48,049 bases of DNA. Source: Fragilaria crotonensis (Eukaryota > Bacillariophyta > Fragilariophyceae > Fragilariales > Fragilariaceae). How positions within the stretch are numbered: the first letter of the stretch is position 1; each line of letters starts with the position of its first letter. The stretch lies in assembly GCA_022925895.1 (NCBI GenBank), contig JAKSYS010000494.1:1-48049 (forward strand), written 5' to 3'. The translations under genes and the position numbers were made by a program. The notes beneath the pieces are model-generated. The model worked only from the letters and a program-made list of their open reading frames with translations, was not told the DNA's origin and made no database searches. This document shows positions 11,119 to 20,905 of the stretch, one piece after another.

Positions 11119-11252
11119 AATCGAAACGAGTGCGTCGGCGGCCTTGAAGGGATCAGTTGCGTTGTACGCTTCCGAAGTTGGGAGATTGTTCTGCGGGTTG
11201 ACGTTTGCCGTGACAGGTCCTCGATTGGCATCGTTCGGGACGCCACTGAGCG

Positions 11253-12748
11253 TCAGACGATTCGGTTCAATGGTGATCGTTTCGTCGGGGGTAGGTCTGG
11301 AGCAAGCTTGACGTTGAGAGGAGACGAACCTTGATGTTGGGAACGTGAAACGCGGGAACTTTGAGAAGTCGGAGGTTTCCGAGTTGATCGTGGACAGCCC
11401 AAGTGACTTCGCCTTGGCCTTTGATCTGGAGGCCCTTCGCGATGCCTTTTTAATTGCGTGATCGTGCCGGGCGACGTGACGGGGCCTTCAAAATCGGAGA
11501 GGTCGGGCGTGATGGAAATGCTGGCGCCTGAGTCCCAAATGATGGGGCTCGTGTTTGCCTTGGGTCCGAGGGCTTCTCGCATTCGAGCGGGAGCCTGAAG
11601 AGCCATGCGGAGCGGCGTAGAATGGCACGCCAGATGAACGTGCGAGAGGATCTTATTGGCGGCAGCACGTTGGTGAAACGTAAGCGGAGCGATTGCGAAC
11701 GGGTCGGGCGAGTTGGCGGGTGCCACAGGGCAATACTTCGCGGTTCGTGGCGACGAACGTGGGCGTTTGGAGCACCAGGGAGGACACGAACGCTTGGTTT
11801 TGTTGTATTCCTCTCCCTTTTGGCCTGTGGTAGGCGGCAACGGAGCAGGGCGACGAGAATTGCGAAGCGTGTCGGCGCGACGTTGGAGACGGAGTGCGCG
11901 TTCTTTGAGAGTCGCGAAGTGACGAAAGTCGTCGCGCTCAGCAACCGTAGGAGGTCGCGAAGCGACATATCCCTGTTGTCGGAGACGGAGGGGGTACGAA
12001 CGGTGGAGCTTGTTGACGCGAATGCCTGAATTGAAGCGTGGCGGAGCGAACGACTTCTTGAGGAGTCGCGAGAAGCGACGACGTTGAAGACGAGTGAGCG
12101 GAGGCGAGGAGGGAGCCGTCGAGGCGACGGGAGGTTGCGTTAGGAGCGTTGTCGGGAAGACCGAGAGAAAGAGAAGGGTGACCCAAACGGTAGGAGCGAA
12201 CGCGAGCGTTGGGTGTCGGACCACAAGTTGGTGGAGATTGTTGGCAACCCAAGCCAAAATGGTCGACCATGGGATGGCGGAAGCCAAATAGATAGCAAGG
12301 GTAACCAAAATAGGGACCATTGCGCAAATGGCAAAAAACGACAAGAAGTAGCCATGGGTTCGCACCTCGGATGAGGTTTAGAAGCGAACGAGGAGGAGAC
12401 GATGTTTGGCTTGACTGGAAAGTCAAGCATCCAAACGGAGGGATCCGGCGCCAACATGCTGAGATTTGCTCTTGGCGACGGTGTCGGAGCAGGAGGACGA
12501 CGTTCTCCACCGGTGTGAGTGGCGGTCGTGTGCGTGACAGTCCAACGACGACACTTCTCGCACCAGTTGAAGGTTTTATCCTTCACTTTCTTGGAATTGC
12601 TAGTTCCGGGAAGTGGTGGAATTGTGCGCCAGGATTTATGTTTGTTTGTGCGATCCTGGCGGGACCCAGAGGAGGAGGACGATCCGGACTTACGAGTGAG
12701 CTCGGACACTTGTTCGCCCAATGACCGGGCTTTCCACACTTGTGGCAA
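11253..12748 (-). pseudogene. copia element 1 pol: second zinc motif and aspartic protease
   Basis: In the frame opening near 12748, WCEKCRRWTVTHTT is the second Cys/His motif typical of these elements. The frame then changes near 12400-12200. The protease appears in the frame of 11253-12365 with the active site IIWDSGASISIT, followed by another frame change near 11450. All pieces are collinear with a normal copia polyprotein. Confidence 0.7.
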
Positions 12749-13905
12749 TTGCCCTTCTTCGTTGTCGTTTCGGTCCCGGATGCCTGGGACTGAATCAACG
12801 TGAGTACCTCAGCTCGGGAGATACCTGCGGGGGCAGTTGCGACATTGCCAAACGTCGCAGACGGAGCTCGGACATCAGGTGCATGACTCGCTGGAGGCCA
12901 TTCCTTTCTGTCAAATTGCGTACGGTACGCGTCTTCAGCTTGGCGACAAATATCTTGGAACGTCAATTTCTCGGCGACCATGTGAGCATGGGCGCCTGAC
13001 TTTTCCTTGTATCCGATGTCGAGGAGCGCCTGGTCAAGCTTCTGTTTCGTCGAACGGAGAGGAAAGCGGAAGTCTTCGTTTCCGGCTCCTCCGGCCAGAA
13101 GAAAGGTCTTGAGCATCGTGAGCGTGAGGTTGTGGTCGTACTGACCTGCCGTCGTGAGCTCACGTGCGTCCTTGCGATAATCAGCGGCGAGGGCTTCGAG
13201 GTTTTCGCCGGCGTACTGGGACGGGTGGCGAGCCTTAATCGCTGCCTTCAAGTCTTCAAAGCGCTCGATTGACGTGGATTGGATCGTCTTGATGAGCTGG
13301 AGCCAGACGACGTGAAACGAGTCGTCGTCGTCCATCTTCTCTTTGATCTTGCTCATGAGAGCGGGGTCAAGAGACGAGAGAAGGAACTTGGTGGCGGCGA
13401 GGTCGTTCGACTTGTCGTACTTGTCGTAACGAAGAATCTGCTGGGAGCTGAGAGTCTTTGCTGTCGCGACGGTGTAACGAGAGTGACTCCTGACGACGTT
13501 CGTCATCACGGAGGAGCTCTCAGGATCGGGGAGATAGGCGATGGTGTCCATCCCACAATCGACGAGATGGTCCCAAACGGCGTTCTGGAAGTCTACGAGA
13601 CTGCTCGCTTGGGTAAATAGAGTCGTCATGCCGGTACGACGAAAGTTGTACCCCTTTTGTGAGGCTGAGGCATGGACAGGGCGGAGTTGATTTGGTGACG
13701 TGATGTCGTCGGCGGCGCTCGGATCGAGGCCGACCCAACCAGGAGCTGGCTTACCGCCAGTCCAAGCGGACCAATCGTCCCTAGAAAGGGAGACAATGTT
13801 GCCCATGATGGGCTTATCGGGCCTATCAGAGGCGACAATAGGGTCGGAGACAGGTGGCGTCGGGGACGCGGTGACGGGGTCAGAAGTTGGAGTCGGAGAC
13901 GCCAT
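12583..13905 (-). CDS. copia element 1 Gag
   Basis: A 440-aa capsid/nucleocapsid polyprotein that packages element RNA. The C-terminal CCHC knuckle CHKCGKPGHWANKC is clear. The N-terminus is a Ser/Thr/Pro-rich segment and the middle is helical. The frame ends 40 codons after the knuckle, while the continuation expected of the family is found one frame over (-1) right after the knuckle. No convincing slippery heptamer is present, so this looks like damage rather than programmed shifting. Confidence 0.85.
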   Translation of the reverse strand: MASPTPTSDPVTASPTPPVSDPIVASDRPDKPIMGNIVSLSRDDWSAWTGGKPAPGWVGLDPSAADDITSPNQLRPVHASASQKGYNFRRTGMTTLFTQASSLVDFQNAVWDHLVDCGMDTIAYLPDPESSSVMTNVVRSHSRYTVATAKTLSSQQILRYDKYDKSNDLAATKFLLSSLDPALMSKIKEKMDDDDSFHVVWLQLIKTIQSTSIERFEDLKAAIKARHPSQYAGENLEALAADYRKDARELTTAGQYDHNLTLTMLKTFLLAGGAGNEDFRFPLRSTKQKLDQALLDIGYKEKSGAHAHMVAEKLTFQDICRQAEDAYRTQFDRKEWPPASHAPDVRAPSATFGNVATAPAGISRAEVLTLIQSQASGTETTTKKGNCHKCGKPGHWANKCPSSLVSPDRPPPLGPARIAQTNINPGAQFHHFPELAIPRK

Positions 13906-14224
13906 CTCAGAGAGATCAGAAGGAATAGCGAACTTGGAAAGGTCTTAGAAGAGCAAAGCACGGCGTGCTTGTAGATAAAATAGGTAGCCTAGTTGGTAAC
14001 TTAGGCGCTCGGAGAGACTTGCTTGGTTGGTAACCGTAGAGTAGTCAACGGCGTTGACTTAGAGCTGCAGCGTAGACGATTGCGGAGCAATCGGGGAAAC
14101 AGATCCTTGGAAAGGATCAACTTGAGTCCTTGGAAAGGAGACAACAAATTCCTTTAGGGAGGAATTGGCTTGCCTGGAAGGAAGCGTGAGGGGGTTAGCC
14201 TATAGATTGGGCAAAATAACCACT
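13906..14224 (-). other. leader of copia element 1 between the 5' LTR and gag
   Basis: This untranslated leader starts next to the 5' LTR. Two bases after the LTR end the minus strand reads TGGTTATTTTGCCC, positioned as a primer-binding site, although I cannot assign the tRNA. Short repeats containing CCTTGGAAAGGA occur at 14103-14145. Confidence 0.5.
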
Positions 14225-14543
14225 TAAGACTATCACCGGAGATGATACTCTAATCGTAGAAATTAGTACGTAGTACCGTAGGAAAATTACTGTAGGAAGG
14301 TTTCACAAATAGTACGTTCTGAGAAATTATAAGCTACAGTAAATTCGGCACTCAATCGTTCGAACGACAAACCCGTCGAACGTGTCAAATGGCATTTGAC
14401 ATTCCAACCTTTTTGTCGGGTAGTTCGTACGAAATCAATTAGAGGCCGTACAGTACAGCGTATCATGTTTCACATTTCGATGGATGACCTCACAGTAGCA
14501 CAGTACAACGATGGCATCGCAGTCCAGTGCAGCGTAGGTTTCA
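14225..14543 (-). repeat. 5' LTR of copia element 1
   Basis: It differs from the 3' LTR at only two positions that I can see: one inserted T near 14310 and TAAGAC instead of TGAGAC at the inner edge. Such similarity indicates recent insertion. Confidence 0.85.
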
Positions 14544-15074
14544 ATTCTTCCCATTCGTCGTCCCAGGTGGAGGGCGCGTTTGACAATGGACCGTATAAAA
14601 CTGTACTGTATTTCAGGTACTGCTACTACAGTACTCAAACAACTTGCACCCGTCATCCCGTCACATTCACCGTTCACTCGACTGGTTATGTCTTATGTGT
14701 TATGTCCTATGTACGTCACTCGACCGACGTACTGATTTATGATTTATCTACAGTACCTCTGGTAGTACCTGTACCACGTACACATATCATCTGTCAAGGT
14801 ACGAGTACTCCGTACATTACTGGTACCTACCGGTCTAACGGTAGTGCACTTGATGCGCATGTAGTATCTACTGTATACTATATTCCACGAGTACTGGTAC
14901 TTCAACAGTGAAATCTGTTCTCCGGTGCTGTTACTGTGTTCCAACTGCCAGTGGCTCATTTTTCTCTCCCAAAGAAGCACTTCTCGAGCATCAACCAATT
15001 CACTCTTATAACCCATACCTATACTCCTCCGAGTCTTCGGCTCAGTGCTGTGCTGAGTATTCCACACAACAACG
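14544..15074. other. intergenic region upstream of the LHC-like gene
   Basis: No gene is visible here. A TATAAAA-like string (GTATAAAAC, about 14593) and many GTAC/TACC-rich strings (14750-14900) lie 200-480 bp before the LHC-like start. Confidence 0.4.
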
Positions 15075-16241
15075 ATGCGGACGAAGGGGGCATTCCTCAT
15101 GGCAAGCCTGGTCCGACGACCGCCTCTGGTGTCGAATCATCGACGGATTTCCTTATCGTCGCCAATAAATCCTGACGGCAACAGCAGCAACAACGACGAC
15201 GACAACAACTATTTCGACGACGACGATGATGAAGCCGACGTCTTCTTAATTCAACAATTGGCTCGAATGGAAGCCATGGAAGAAATAACCGACCTTACTG
15301 ACGATTTTTTGTTCGACGACGATGATGATTTTGCCGATCTCTTTGATATCGGTGACGACACTGAAGGCGACGATGACGTACTCCCAGGCGGGGCATTTGA
15401 AAACGTGCCGGCACAACCATCAGCGAGGAATTTGGAGCGAGCATTGATGCAGGGTGTTGTACCGGCTGGAGCCGGTGTAGGAAATGAATTTCTTCCCGGT
15501 GACTGGGGCTTTGACCCACTCAATTTATCGACCAAGGATTACATTGGTAGCGCTCAACGTGCCGTCTGGGCTGTGGTTGGAATGGGTCTTCAGGAGGATG
15601 AGGAGGAAATATCATTGGAAACAACCACAACAGCTAACGAGGTTTCGGAGTCGGGCCGTCCAACGGCATTAATCATGCGAGACTATCGGGAAGCCGAAAT
15701 TCGACATGGACGGTTGGCTATGTTGGCGAGTCTGTTTTGGCCGCTTCAAGAAATGTTCGATCGGTTATTACTGGACGAATCGCAGTTCGGATCTCTGGTA
15801 TACAGTAGTGGCGTCACACTTCCGTTCATTCCTTTACTCATGACTGCTATCATGCTACTACTCGGGTACTTAGATGTTTACAGTCAATCTGTGAGAGCTG
15901 TCGACAAAATTGGAGAAGCCTTCTTGCCTGGTGACTGTTTTTGGGATCCCTTATCCATACTCGAGGGTGCACCGGCGACGATGAAACGCAATATGCAAGA
16001 AAGGGAACTTTTTAACGGTCGCATGGCCATGCTGGCCACGGCTGTGTACTTTTGGGAAGAGTTCAAGACGCACCAACCCCTCATTAGTATTGAGGGGAAC
16101 GAACTGCTCTTTGAACCTGCGTACACAGTGCCATTCATTCAGAAGTGGCTAGACGCACAATTTTCTCCAGTCTTTCCCATGACACTCGAGGATGCAGCAA
16201 GTCTAGCTGATGACATTTCGTCCCTTAATCTCCTAGAGTAA
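15075..16241 (+). CDS. light-harvesting (LHC/FCP superfamily) protein with acidic N-terminal extension
   Basis: A single-exon 388-aa protein. The conserved FLPGDWGFDPL precedes helix 1, whose chlorophyll-binding motif is EAEIRHGRLAML (about 208-218). A middle hydrophobic helix follows (FIPLLMTAIMLLLGYL). A second GDCFWDPL segment then leads into helix 3 with ERELFNGRMAML (about 309-320). These are the paired Glu-Arg motifs of the three-helix antenna family, so it probably binds pigment in the thylakoid. It is much longer than ordinary FCPs (about 200 aa) because about 130 residues precede the antenna fold. That extension holds runs of Asp (for example 56-64) and no obvious ASAF signal. An in-frame TGA lies shortly upstream of ATG 15075, so a leader would need an upstream exon, which I could not identify. 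It may be an assembly or photoprotection variant rather than a bulk antenna. Confidence 0.8.
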   Translation: MRTKGAFLMASLVRRPPLVSNHRRISLSSPINPDGNSSNNDDDNNYFDDDDDEADVFLIQQLARMEAMEEITDLTDDFLFDDDDDFADLFDIGDDTEGDDDVLPGGAFENVPAQPSARNLERALMQGVVPAGAGVGNEFLPGDWGFDPLNLSTKDYIGSAQRAVWAVVGMGLQEDEEEISLETTTTANEVSESGRPTALIMRDYREAEIRHGRLAMLASLFWPLQEMFDRLLLDESQFGSLVYSSGVTLPFIPLLMTAIMLLLGYLDVYSQSVRAVDKIGEAFLPGDCFWDPLSILEGAPATMKRNMQERELFNGRMAMLATAVYFWEEFKTHQPLISIEGNELLFEPAYTVPFIQKWLDAQFSPVFPMTLEDAASLADDISSLNLLE

Positions 16242-16398
16242 CACCAAAAGACTCCGAAATGAGCTCAATGACATCACACATTGACAAGGTAAGCAATGGA
16301 AAAGCTTAAGACGCGAGTAATTTTCTCTAGCAATGCGATAGGATATGGAATTGCATCTTGTGCTGTACAAGACTAAGGCCGAACCAAAGGTTCAACAA

Positions 16399-17049
16399 CT
16401 ACTTAAGCTCCGCCTTCCAGGAGATAAGGGCGTCTTTCAATTTGTTCACAATAGTCTCTTCGCTCATTTCCTTGACGGCAACATCCTCGCCATAGTTAAA
16501 TCTTTTGGCGTGTACGGAGAGAGACTCATTTTTTAGCACGTAAATCTCAAGTCCACCCTCTTCTTGCATTTCCTTGAGTGCAGTTGTTGCCTGTCGACCT
16601 TTCTTTTCGAACTCTTTTTGACTTTTCTTTTCTAACTCCTTCTCTTCATCCTTGGACGTATACTTCTTTCCAGTTGGTCGCTTTGGGACAAACGTAATCA
16701 AAACACCCTCATCGGTGGGTTCAACACTAATGGGTGTCGTGAGACCACTTCCGGACGTAGTAAGAAGCGTGTGAGACCATTCTTTGACATACTGAACCAA
16801 GGAGTCGTACTTGGTAGTATCAGCGGATATCTTTTCCATTTGGAAGATTTCCTTGACGAAGCGGTCAGGATCGTCGCCATACTCCCCGAAGTGGAAGAAA
16901 GAGAGTGGGGACACGGGTGCCCCCATGACGCGCTGCTCCTGGGCCAACTTGAACTGTGCTTTGTCGAGTGGACGAGGGCCTACGGCGAAGGCATGTAATG
17001 TTATTGGACAAAGGATAGAGAACGCAGCGAGCGAGGATATGGTCTTCAT
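16399..17049 (-). CDS. unrecognised protein with plastid-type leader
   Basis: A single-exon 216-aa protein. The N-terminus has a hydrophobic signal peptide ending at LHAFAVGP, an ASAF-like cleavage site used for import into complex plastids; Phe at +1 is the key residue. The mature part is charged, with a Lys/Glu-rich probable coiled coil around 125-165 (KKYTSKDEEKELEKKSQKEF) and no membrane span. I recognise no domain. The gene is on the same strand as the YgfZ-like gene, 0.57 kb away, and is preceded by a TGACGTCA site at 17326. Confidence 0.65.
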   Translation of the reverse strand: MKTISSLAAFSILCPITLHAFAVGPRPLDKAQFKLAQEQRVMGAPVSPLSFFHFGEYGDDPDRFVKEIFQMEKISADTTKYDSLVQYVKEWSHTLLTTSGSGLTTPISVEPTDEGVLITFVPKRPTGKKYTSKDEEKELEKKSQKEFEKKGRQATTALKEMQEEGGLEIYVLKNESLSVHAKRFNYGEDVAVKEMSEETIVNKLKDALISWKAELK

Positions 17050-17615
17050 CGTGAAATCAATTCTGTTATTCTGTGAGTCTTTGCAATTGGTGTATGGGTC
17101 GTTTTATGGTTTCAACGACGGATAGATGGGAAGGCAATTGTGTTGAGTTGTGGAGTTACGTTTAGTTCTACACGAAAGGTGAGTACGACAATGATATAAC
17201 ATTCTGGGAGTGTACAGCATCTATGGCGCCTGCGAAGATCTTATGGGTTCCGGACGGGATTGAAATCCGAATTCAGCAAATGTGCAGTGTGCGGAGTGCA
17301 GGATGCAGCTCGGAGAGTGTCAACTTGACGTCATGTGTTGCCAGTCCCACAAATACAATGTCGTACAGTAGCGTACATCGGTAGAGTAGGGACGACAGCA
17401 CTTTGGGCCGCTTCGCGTCGCTACAGCTAAACAGCAATAAGACCTCACGCATGGTCTGGGTCAATCATAACGGTATCACTTTCGATTCTAAGTGGTTGGA
17501 GAATAACAAGAGCCAGGACGCGCGCATTGAATCAGCTTCGACAGCAAAGGGAGACGTTCTACCCTGGAAAAATTGTAGAAATCTGGCGAAACACCAATTC
17601 AGAAACAGATGAAAA
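17050..17615. other. intergenic region with a CRE-like site
   Basis: No gene is visible. A perfect TGACGTCA lies at 17326-17333, about 280 bp upstream of the start of the minus-strand gene at 17049. The octamer is the palindromic CRE recognised by bZIP factors. Confidence 0.45.
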
Positions 17616-19691
17616 TTACTTTCCACCCTCCTTCTGTTTAGCTTTTCGTCGCGCTATGGCTTCTTCGGCTTGTTTTTGAAGCCTCGCTACCTTCGCTGCC
17701 TTCCGCGCAGCCTCATCCGCCGAAGCATCTCCTTCGCCGGCTTCTGCAGCCTTTGGCGTAACAGCTGTGTCCTCCTTTTCTTGTCGCCGCTTTAGGGCGT
17801 CGGCAGCTCTTCTTTGGAGCATCTCCATCTTGGCAATCTTTCGCTCCGCCTCTGCAGCTGCGGCGTCGGCATCTGCTTTAGCCTGGCGTACTTCCTCCAT
17901 GGCGCGATCAAGTTCAGTTTGATCATCGACGTTGGATCCATACATCGAGATCGGATTTTCTTCTCCTTCCGAGACTAAGGCGTTTCCCTGAGTAGACTTC
18001 AATTGTTCTTGCTTGTCGAAAAGAGCATCAAGTGCAGCTTCGACTTCGGGGCTCCACTTTTTCTGTACTCGATTAATTGCAACCTCTCCTTCGCCAGGTT
18101 CGACATCATGGTAAACTTCCCCAATGTCAGAAAACATGTTTTGTCCACGAGGATACCTTCGACTCGGTATGCACCGCAAAACACCGACAGTGAATGTGTC
18201 CTTGACGACAACTTCAACTCCATCTAAAGGGTCCATCGGAGGTGGCTGCACTATGGCACTCCCGACATTGACGTTTCCGCCATTCCATAGTGGATCATCT
18301 GCGAACGGTTCCTTGCCAAGACTGCGGTCGATCTCGAGACCTCGTTCTCGCATGGCTTTGAGGATAGAATCGGCACGCCTGACGAGAGCCAGTCCCTGCA
18401 TATTGGGATCGCCCGTGCCACTGGGTTCAGCAATGGATGTCAGAGTACCAACGTTGATTTCGTTCTGCGATCCCAACACAAAGAGATCTGAACCGACTTC
18501 TGGGAGTTTGGTTAAGTTTTCAACGTCACCTCTGTCACCCTCGGATTCCGTGTTGAATACATTGCCTTCGTAGTCAAATATGACTTGATATAAGAGCCGT
18601 GGTGGCCCTCGAGGACTCTTAACCATTGAAGCAACTCCCTCTTGACCTAGATAGCACCCCTTGTTCATGTCAACCAAATTTTCCCAATGAAGTTCCAGTG
18701 GTCCTGCGGGAGTCATTGCGTTCGGGTCCTTCGAGGCGCCCAATAATTCCTGCCCAAACAGGGGCATGCCTCCCTCAATGCGCAATGTATCAAACTCAAG
18801 TGCCCCAATCTCCACTGGGCCACTAGGAGATTGTTCACCGATGAGATTGTTCCACAAGGTTCTGCCGAGAATGTCATTATTGTCTTCCAAAACGATTGTG
18901 TAACCCGACAATGCCGTTTCGGGAAGAATCGCCGTAGGCAAGATCGTGACGAGCGCTCCCGACGCCAATTCAAAATGCGCGCATTTCTTTTCGACTGGAA
19001 AGCTCCAGGGCGTTTTGATCTGGAGCAAGGGAACGACGTAGGTTTCAATCGCCTTTTGGGCATGTTCCGACTTTGTCGATGCCAAGGTGATAATTTTTGC
19101 TGTATCCGAACAATCCCTTAGTGAGACTCGATCCATGGGGAAAACAAGCGGATCAAGTCGCTGAAATAACGTTGACCCTGCATGACCGGGTGAAGTCAGC
19201 ATGTAAGCGCAGTCGGAGGACAAGATTGCCGCTCCGATTCGATCCACCACACGACCTTTTGCATTCAGAAGACACCCTTCTGTGTATTGTTGACCCTTCG
19301 ATGAAAATGTTTGACTCAGCTTATTATTGAGAAAGTCCAATGTTCCCTTTCCTTCCACCTTGATCCATCCTTGCTGTAAAGGCGTCCCCCCTAAATCCCA
19401 AGCGATGCAACGACCTGATCGGATTGCTGAGCGAACGGCCTCTCCACGCATTCCAGCGGGTGTACTGGTAACATCAAAGACAGAAGGAAGGTTCGATTGC
19501 ACGGATGGCAATTTTCCCTGGTTCGGAGGAATATATTCGTATTCGAACTCCGCCATGTAGATTGCAGACCGTCCACGGTCGCGCGATCCATTCTGGATGG
19601 CGAACCCTGTAACAAGCGAGACAATGAAGGAAACTATCAGCGCCTGCAAGATTCGATTTCCTTCAATGCTGCTTTGCGTCAGCAACATCAT
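17616..19691 (-). CDS. YgfZ/GcvT-like folate-binding protein, probably plastid-targeted
   Basis: A single-exon 691-aa protein. Residues 330-360 carry the family signature NKGCYLGQE (343-351) within the GcvT/YgfZ fold; DTLRIEGGMPLFGQEL precedes it. Family members (YgfZ, IBA57) bind folate and assist maturation or repair of Fe-S enzymes. The N-terminus has a hydrophobic stretch ending SLVTGFAIQ (ASAF-like), which suggests plastid import. After the folate domain, a long tail (about 560-691) is Ala/Lys/Glu-rich with heptad character (AERKIAKMEMLQRRAADALK) and probably forms coiled coil; YgfZ itself is about 330 aa and lacks this. The first of two adjacent ATGs is used. It is divergent from the 102-aa gene. 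Confidence 0.8.
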   Translation of the reverse strand: MMLLTQSSIEGNRILQALIVSFIVSLVTGFAIQNGSRDRGRSAIYMAEFEYEYIPPNQGKLPSVQSNLPSVFDVTSTPAGMRGEAVRSAIRSGRCIAWDLGGTPLQQGWIKVEGKGTLDFLNNKLSQTFSSKGQQYTEGCLLNAKGRVVDRIGAAILSSDCAYMLTSPGHAGSTLFQRLDPLVFPMDRVSLRDCSDTAKIITLASTKSEHAQKAIETYVVPLLQIKTPWSFPVEKKCAHFELASGALVTILPTAILPETALSGYTIVLEDNNDILGRTLWNNLIGEQSPSGPVEIGALEFDTLRIEGGMPLFGQELLGASKDPNAMTPAGPLELHWENLVDMNKGCYLGQEGVASMVKSPRGPPRLLYQVIFDYEGNVFNTESEGDRGDVENLTKLPEVGSDLFVLGSQNEINVGTLTSIAEPSGTGDPNMQGLALVRRADSILKAMRERGLEIDRSLGKEPFADDPLWNGGNVNVGSAIVQPPPMDPLDGVEVVVKDTFTVGVLRCIPSRRYPRGQNMFSDIGEVYHDVEPGEGEVAINRVQKKWSPEVEAALDALFDKQEQLKSTQGNALVSEGEENPISMYGSNVDDQTELDRAMEEVRQAKADADAAAAEAERKIAKMEMLQRRAADALKRRQEKEDTAVTPKAAEAGEGDASADEAARKAAKVARLQKQAEEAIARRKAKQKEGGK

Positions 19692-19821
19692 ATTTCTTCG
19701 TCTTGGTCTGCGGTAGAGTGTTCTCGAGGCGCTTGACCGTCGAGGTTCATTTGGTCACCGACAAAGTCCGTATTTGCGATGGCTGAAAGGTGGGGATTGG
19801 AGCTCGGAGGCACGAAACACA

Positions 19822-19831
19822 GTGACGTCAC
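19822..19831. promoter_or_regulatory. CRE-like palindrome GTGACGTCAC in a divergent promoter
   Basis: This 10-bp palindrome lies between the YgfZ-like gene (minus strand, start 19691) and the 102-aa gene (plus strand, start 20022), so either or both could use it. CO2/cAMP-responsive elements of this type are established in diatom promoters; function here is inferred. Confidence 0.45.
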
Positions 19832-20021
19832 GAGTTCGGCCACAGTCCACTTTTCTGAAGTCTACTGGCTACCTTTCGTACTGTACTACCAGTTTTTCAT
19901 ACTCCAGTACAAGTACTCGAGTTTCACTCTTTACGGAGACATGTAGAATTCCACAGCTGGCCCTTCGTACAGAAAGCATCGACACCTCAACCCAAACCGA
20001 ACCCAACTTCACAACGCAACG

Positions 20022-20493
20022 ATGGTGAAGGTTTGGTACACTCCTCCTCCCTACGGTCCTCGCACGAGCTTGGACCGACCAGCCTATGGTCTTGCAGGTG
20101 GTAACACTCCACAATGGATTGTTCGCCTTTCCAAGTTGCCAAAATGGCAGTCAATTGGCGGCTCCCTTTCCCTCTTCTGCGTGCTTGCTTATTTGCCATT
20201 GAGTACGTTTGTCTGCATGAATATTCCCTATTTAGAAGTGCCCATCTCAAGGATACTAACGGGTCTTCTCGTTCTTCTGCAAAGTCAAAACGAAGCTCCC
20301 ATACACCATGTCTCCAGAATACATTGCGGCCCAGCGTGCTTACATGCGCTACCACAACATGAACCCGATCTACGGGCTTTCTTCCAAGTACGTGCTTGTA
20401 CACATCGTCTCTGTGCAAAAAACCCTGTCTCCGCCGATGACTAACTCATTTTGCTGCCAAATCTTCAGGAAGGCTCGAGCTGCCGATCCTTGA
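20022..20493 (+). CDS. small single-span membrane protein, three exons, unrecognised
   Basis: Proposed exons are 20022-20202, 20285-20387 and 20469-20493 (102 aa). The introns are GTACGT...AAG and GTACGT...CAG. Phase is kept across both joins, and the product ends in KKARAADP. The N-terminal half is Pro/Tyr-rich (VKVWYTPPPYGP), followed by one probable transmembrane span (IGGSLSLFCVLAYLPL, about 45-60). The C-terminal half is soluble and contains YIAAQRAYMRYHNMNPIYG. No ASAF signal is present. The size and layout resemble small accessory subunits of mitochondrial respiratory complexes, but I cannot assign one. The downstream gene runs on the opposite strand. Confidence 0.65.
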
Positions 20494-20905
20494 GTTCAGG
20501 AAACTAGTCTTTAGATTATCTCTAACACTACTAGAGGCGACTTTACGATACTCCTCTCTCAAATTCCCATGAAGTGCCATGTCTCCGTTGGGTTGCTGAC
20601 GCGTCGAAGGATACAACAACGGAAGTTTAAGCTGGCCAACTTATCATGGATCAAATTATTCGCACCATGGACCAGGGGTTTTGCCAACAAGTATGCATGG
20701 CACGTCCTGTCTCGCACCAACCCTTGTGCAAGGCGCTGCACTTGTACCATGCTTTCGTCTTGTAGTGTGGTTTGTCACTATGCTCGACGATTTTTGAGGT
20801 GTTGTAAATCGGCCGTTCTCACTCGAGCATAAGTGCCAAGCGTCAAGCAAACTTAGCGTGTTCTGCAGTACTCCGAGTACACCACTCAATATGCAGCTAA
20901 TACAG
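20494..20905. other. intergenic region between convergent genes
   Basis: Nothing gene-like is seen; stop codons interrupt all frames. GTACTCGAG/GTACTCCG-type strings occur near 20865-20880. Confidence 0.4.

Larger units (their letters stand above)
7372..14543 (-). mobile_element. Ty1/copia LTR retrotransposon, element 1 (CoDi-like), about 7.2 kb
   Basis: Two direct repeats of 318-319 bp flank gag and pol transcribed from the minus strand. The order is gag, zinc knuckle, protease, GAG-pre-integrase, integrase, reverse transcriptase, RNase H. Integrase preceding RT is diagnostic of copia rather than gypsy. The motifs WHYRLGHVGF, HHHNGIAERN and YVDDLGIAY are characteristic. Pol is interrupted by about seven frame changes, so this copy is not autonomous as written. 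No matching 5-bp target duplication is visible (GAACT on the left, ATTCT on the right). Confidence 0.93.

Noticed and set aside
12583-12750. Programmed -1 frameshift between gag and pol in copia element 1
   Set aside because: The phase change lies after the zinc knuckle, but no in-frame slippery heptamer is visible and many other frame changes follow, so damage or error is simpler.
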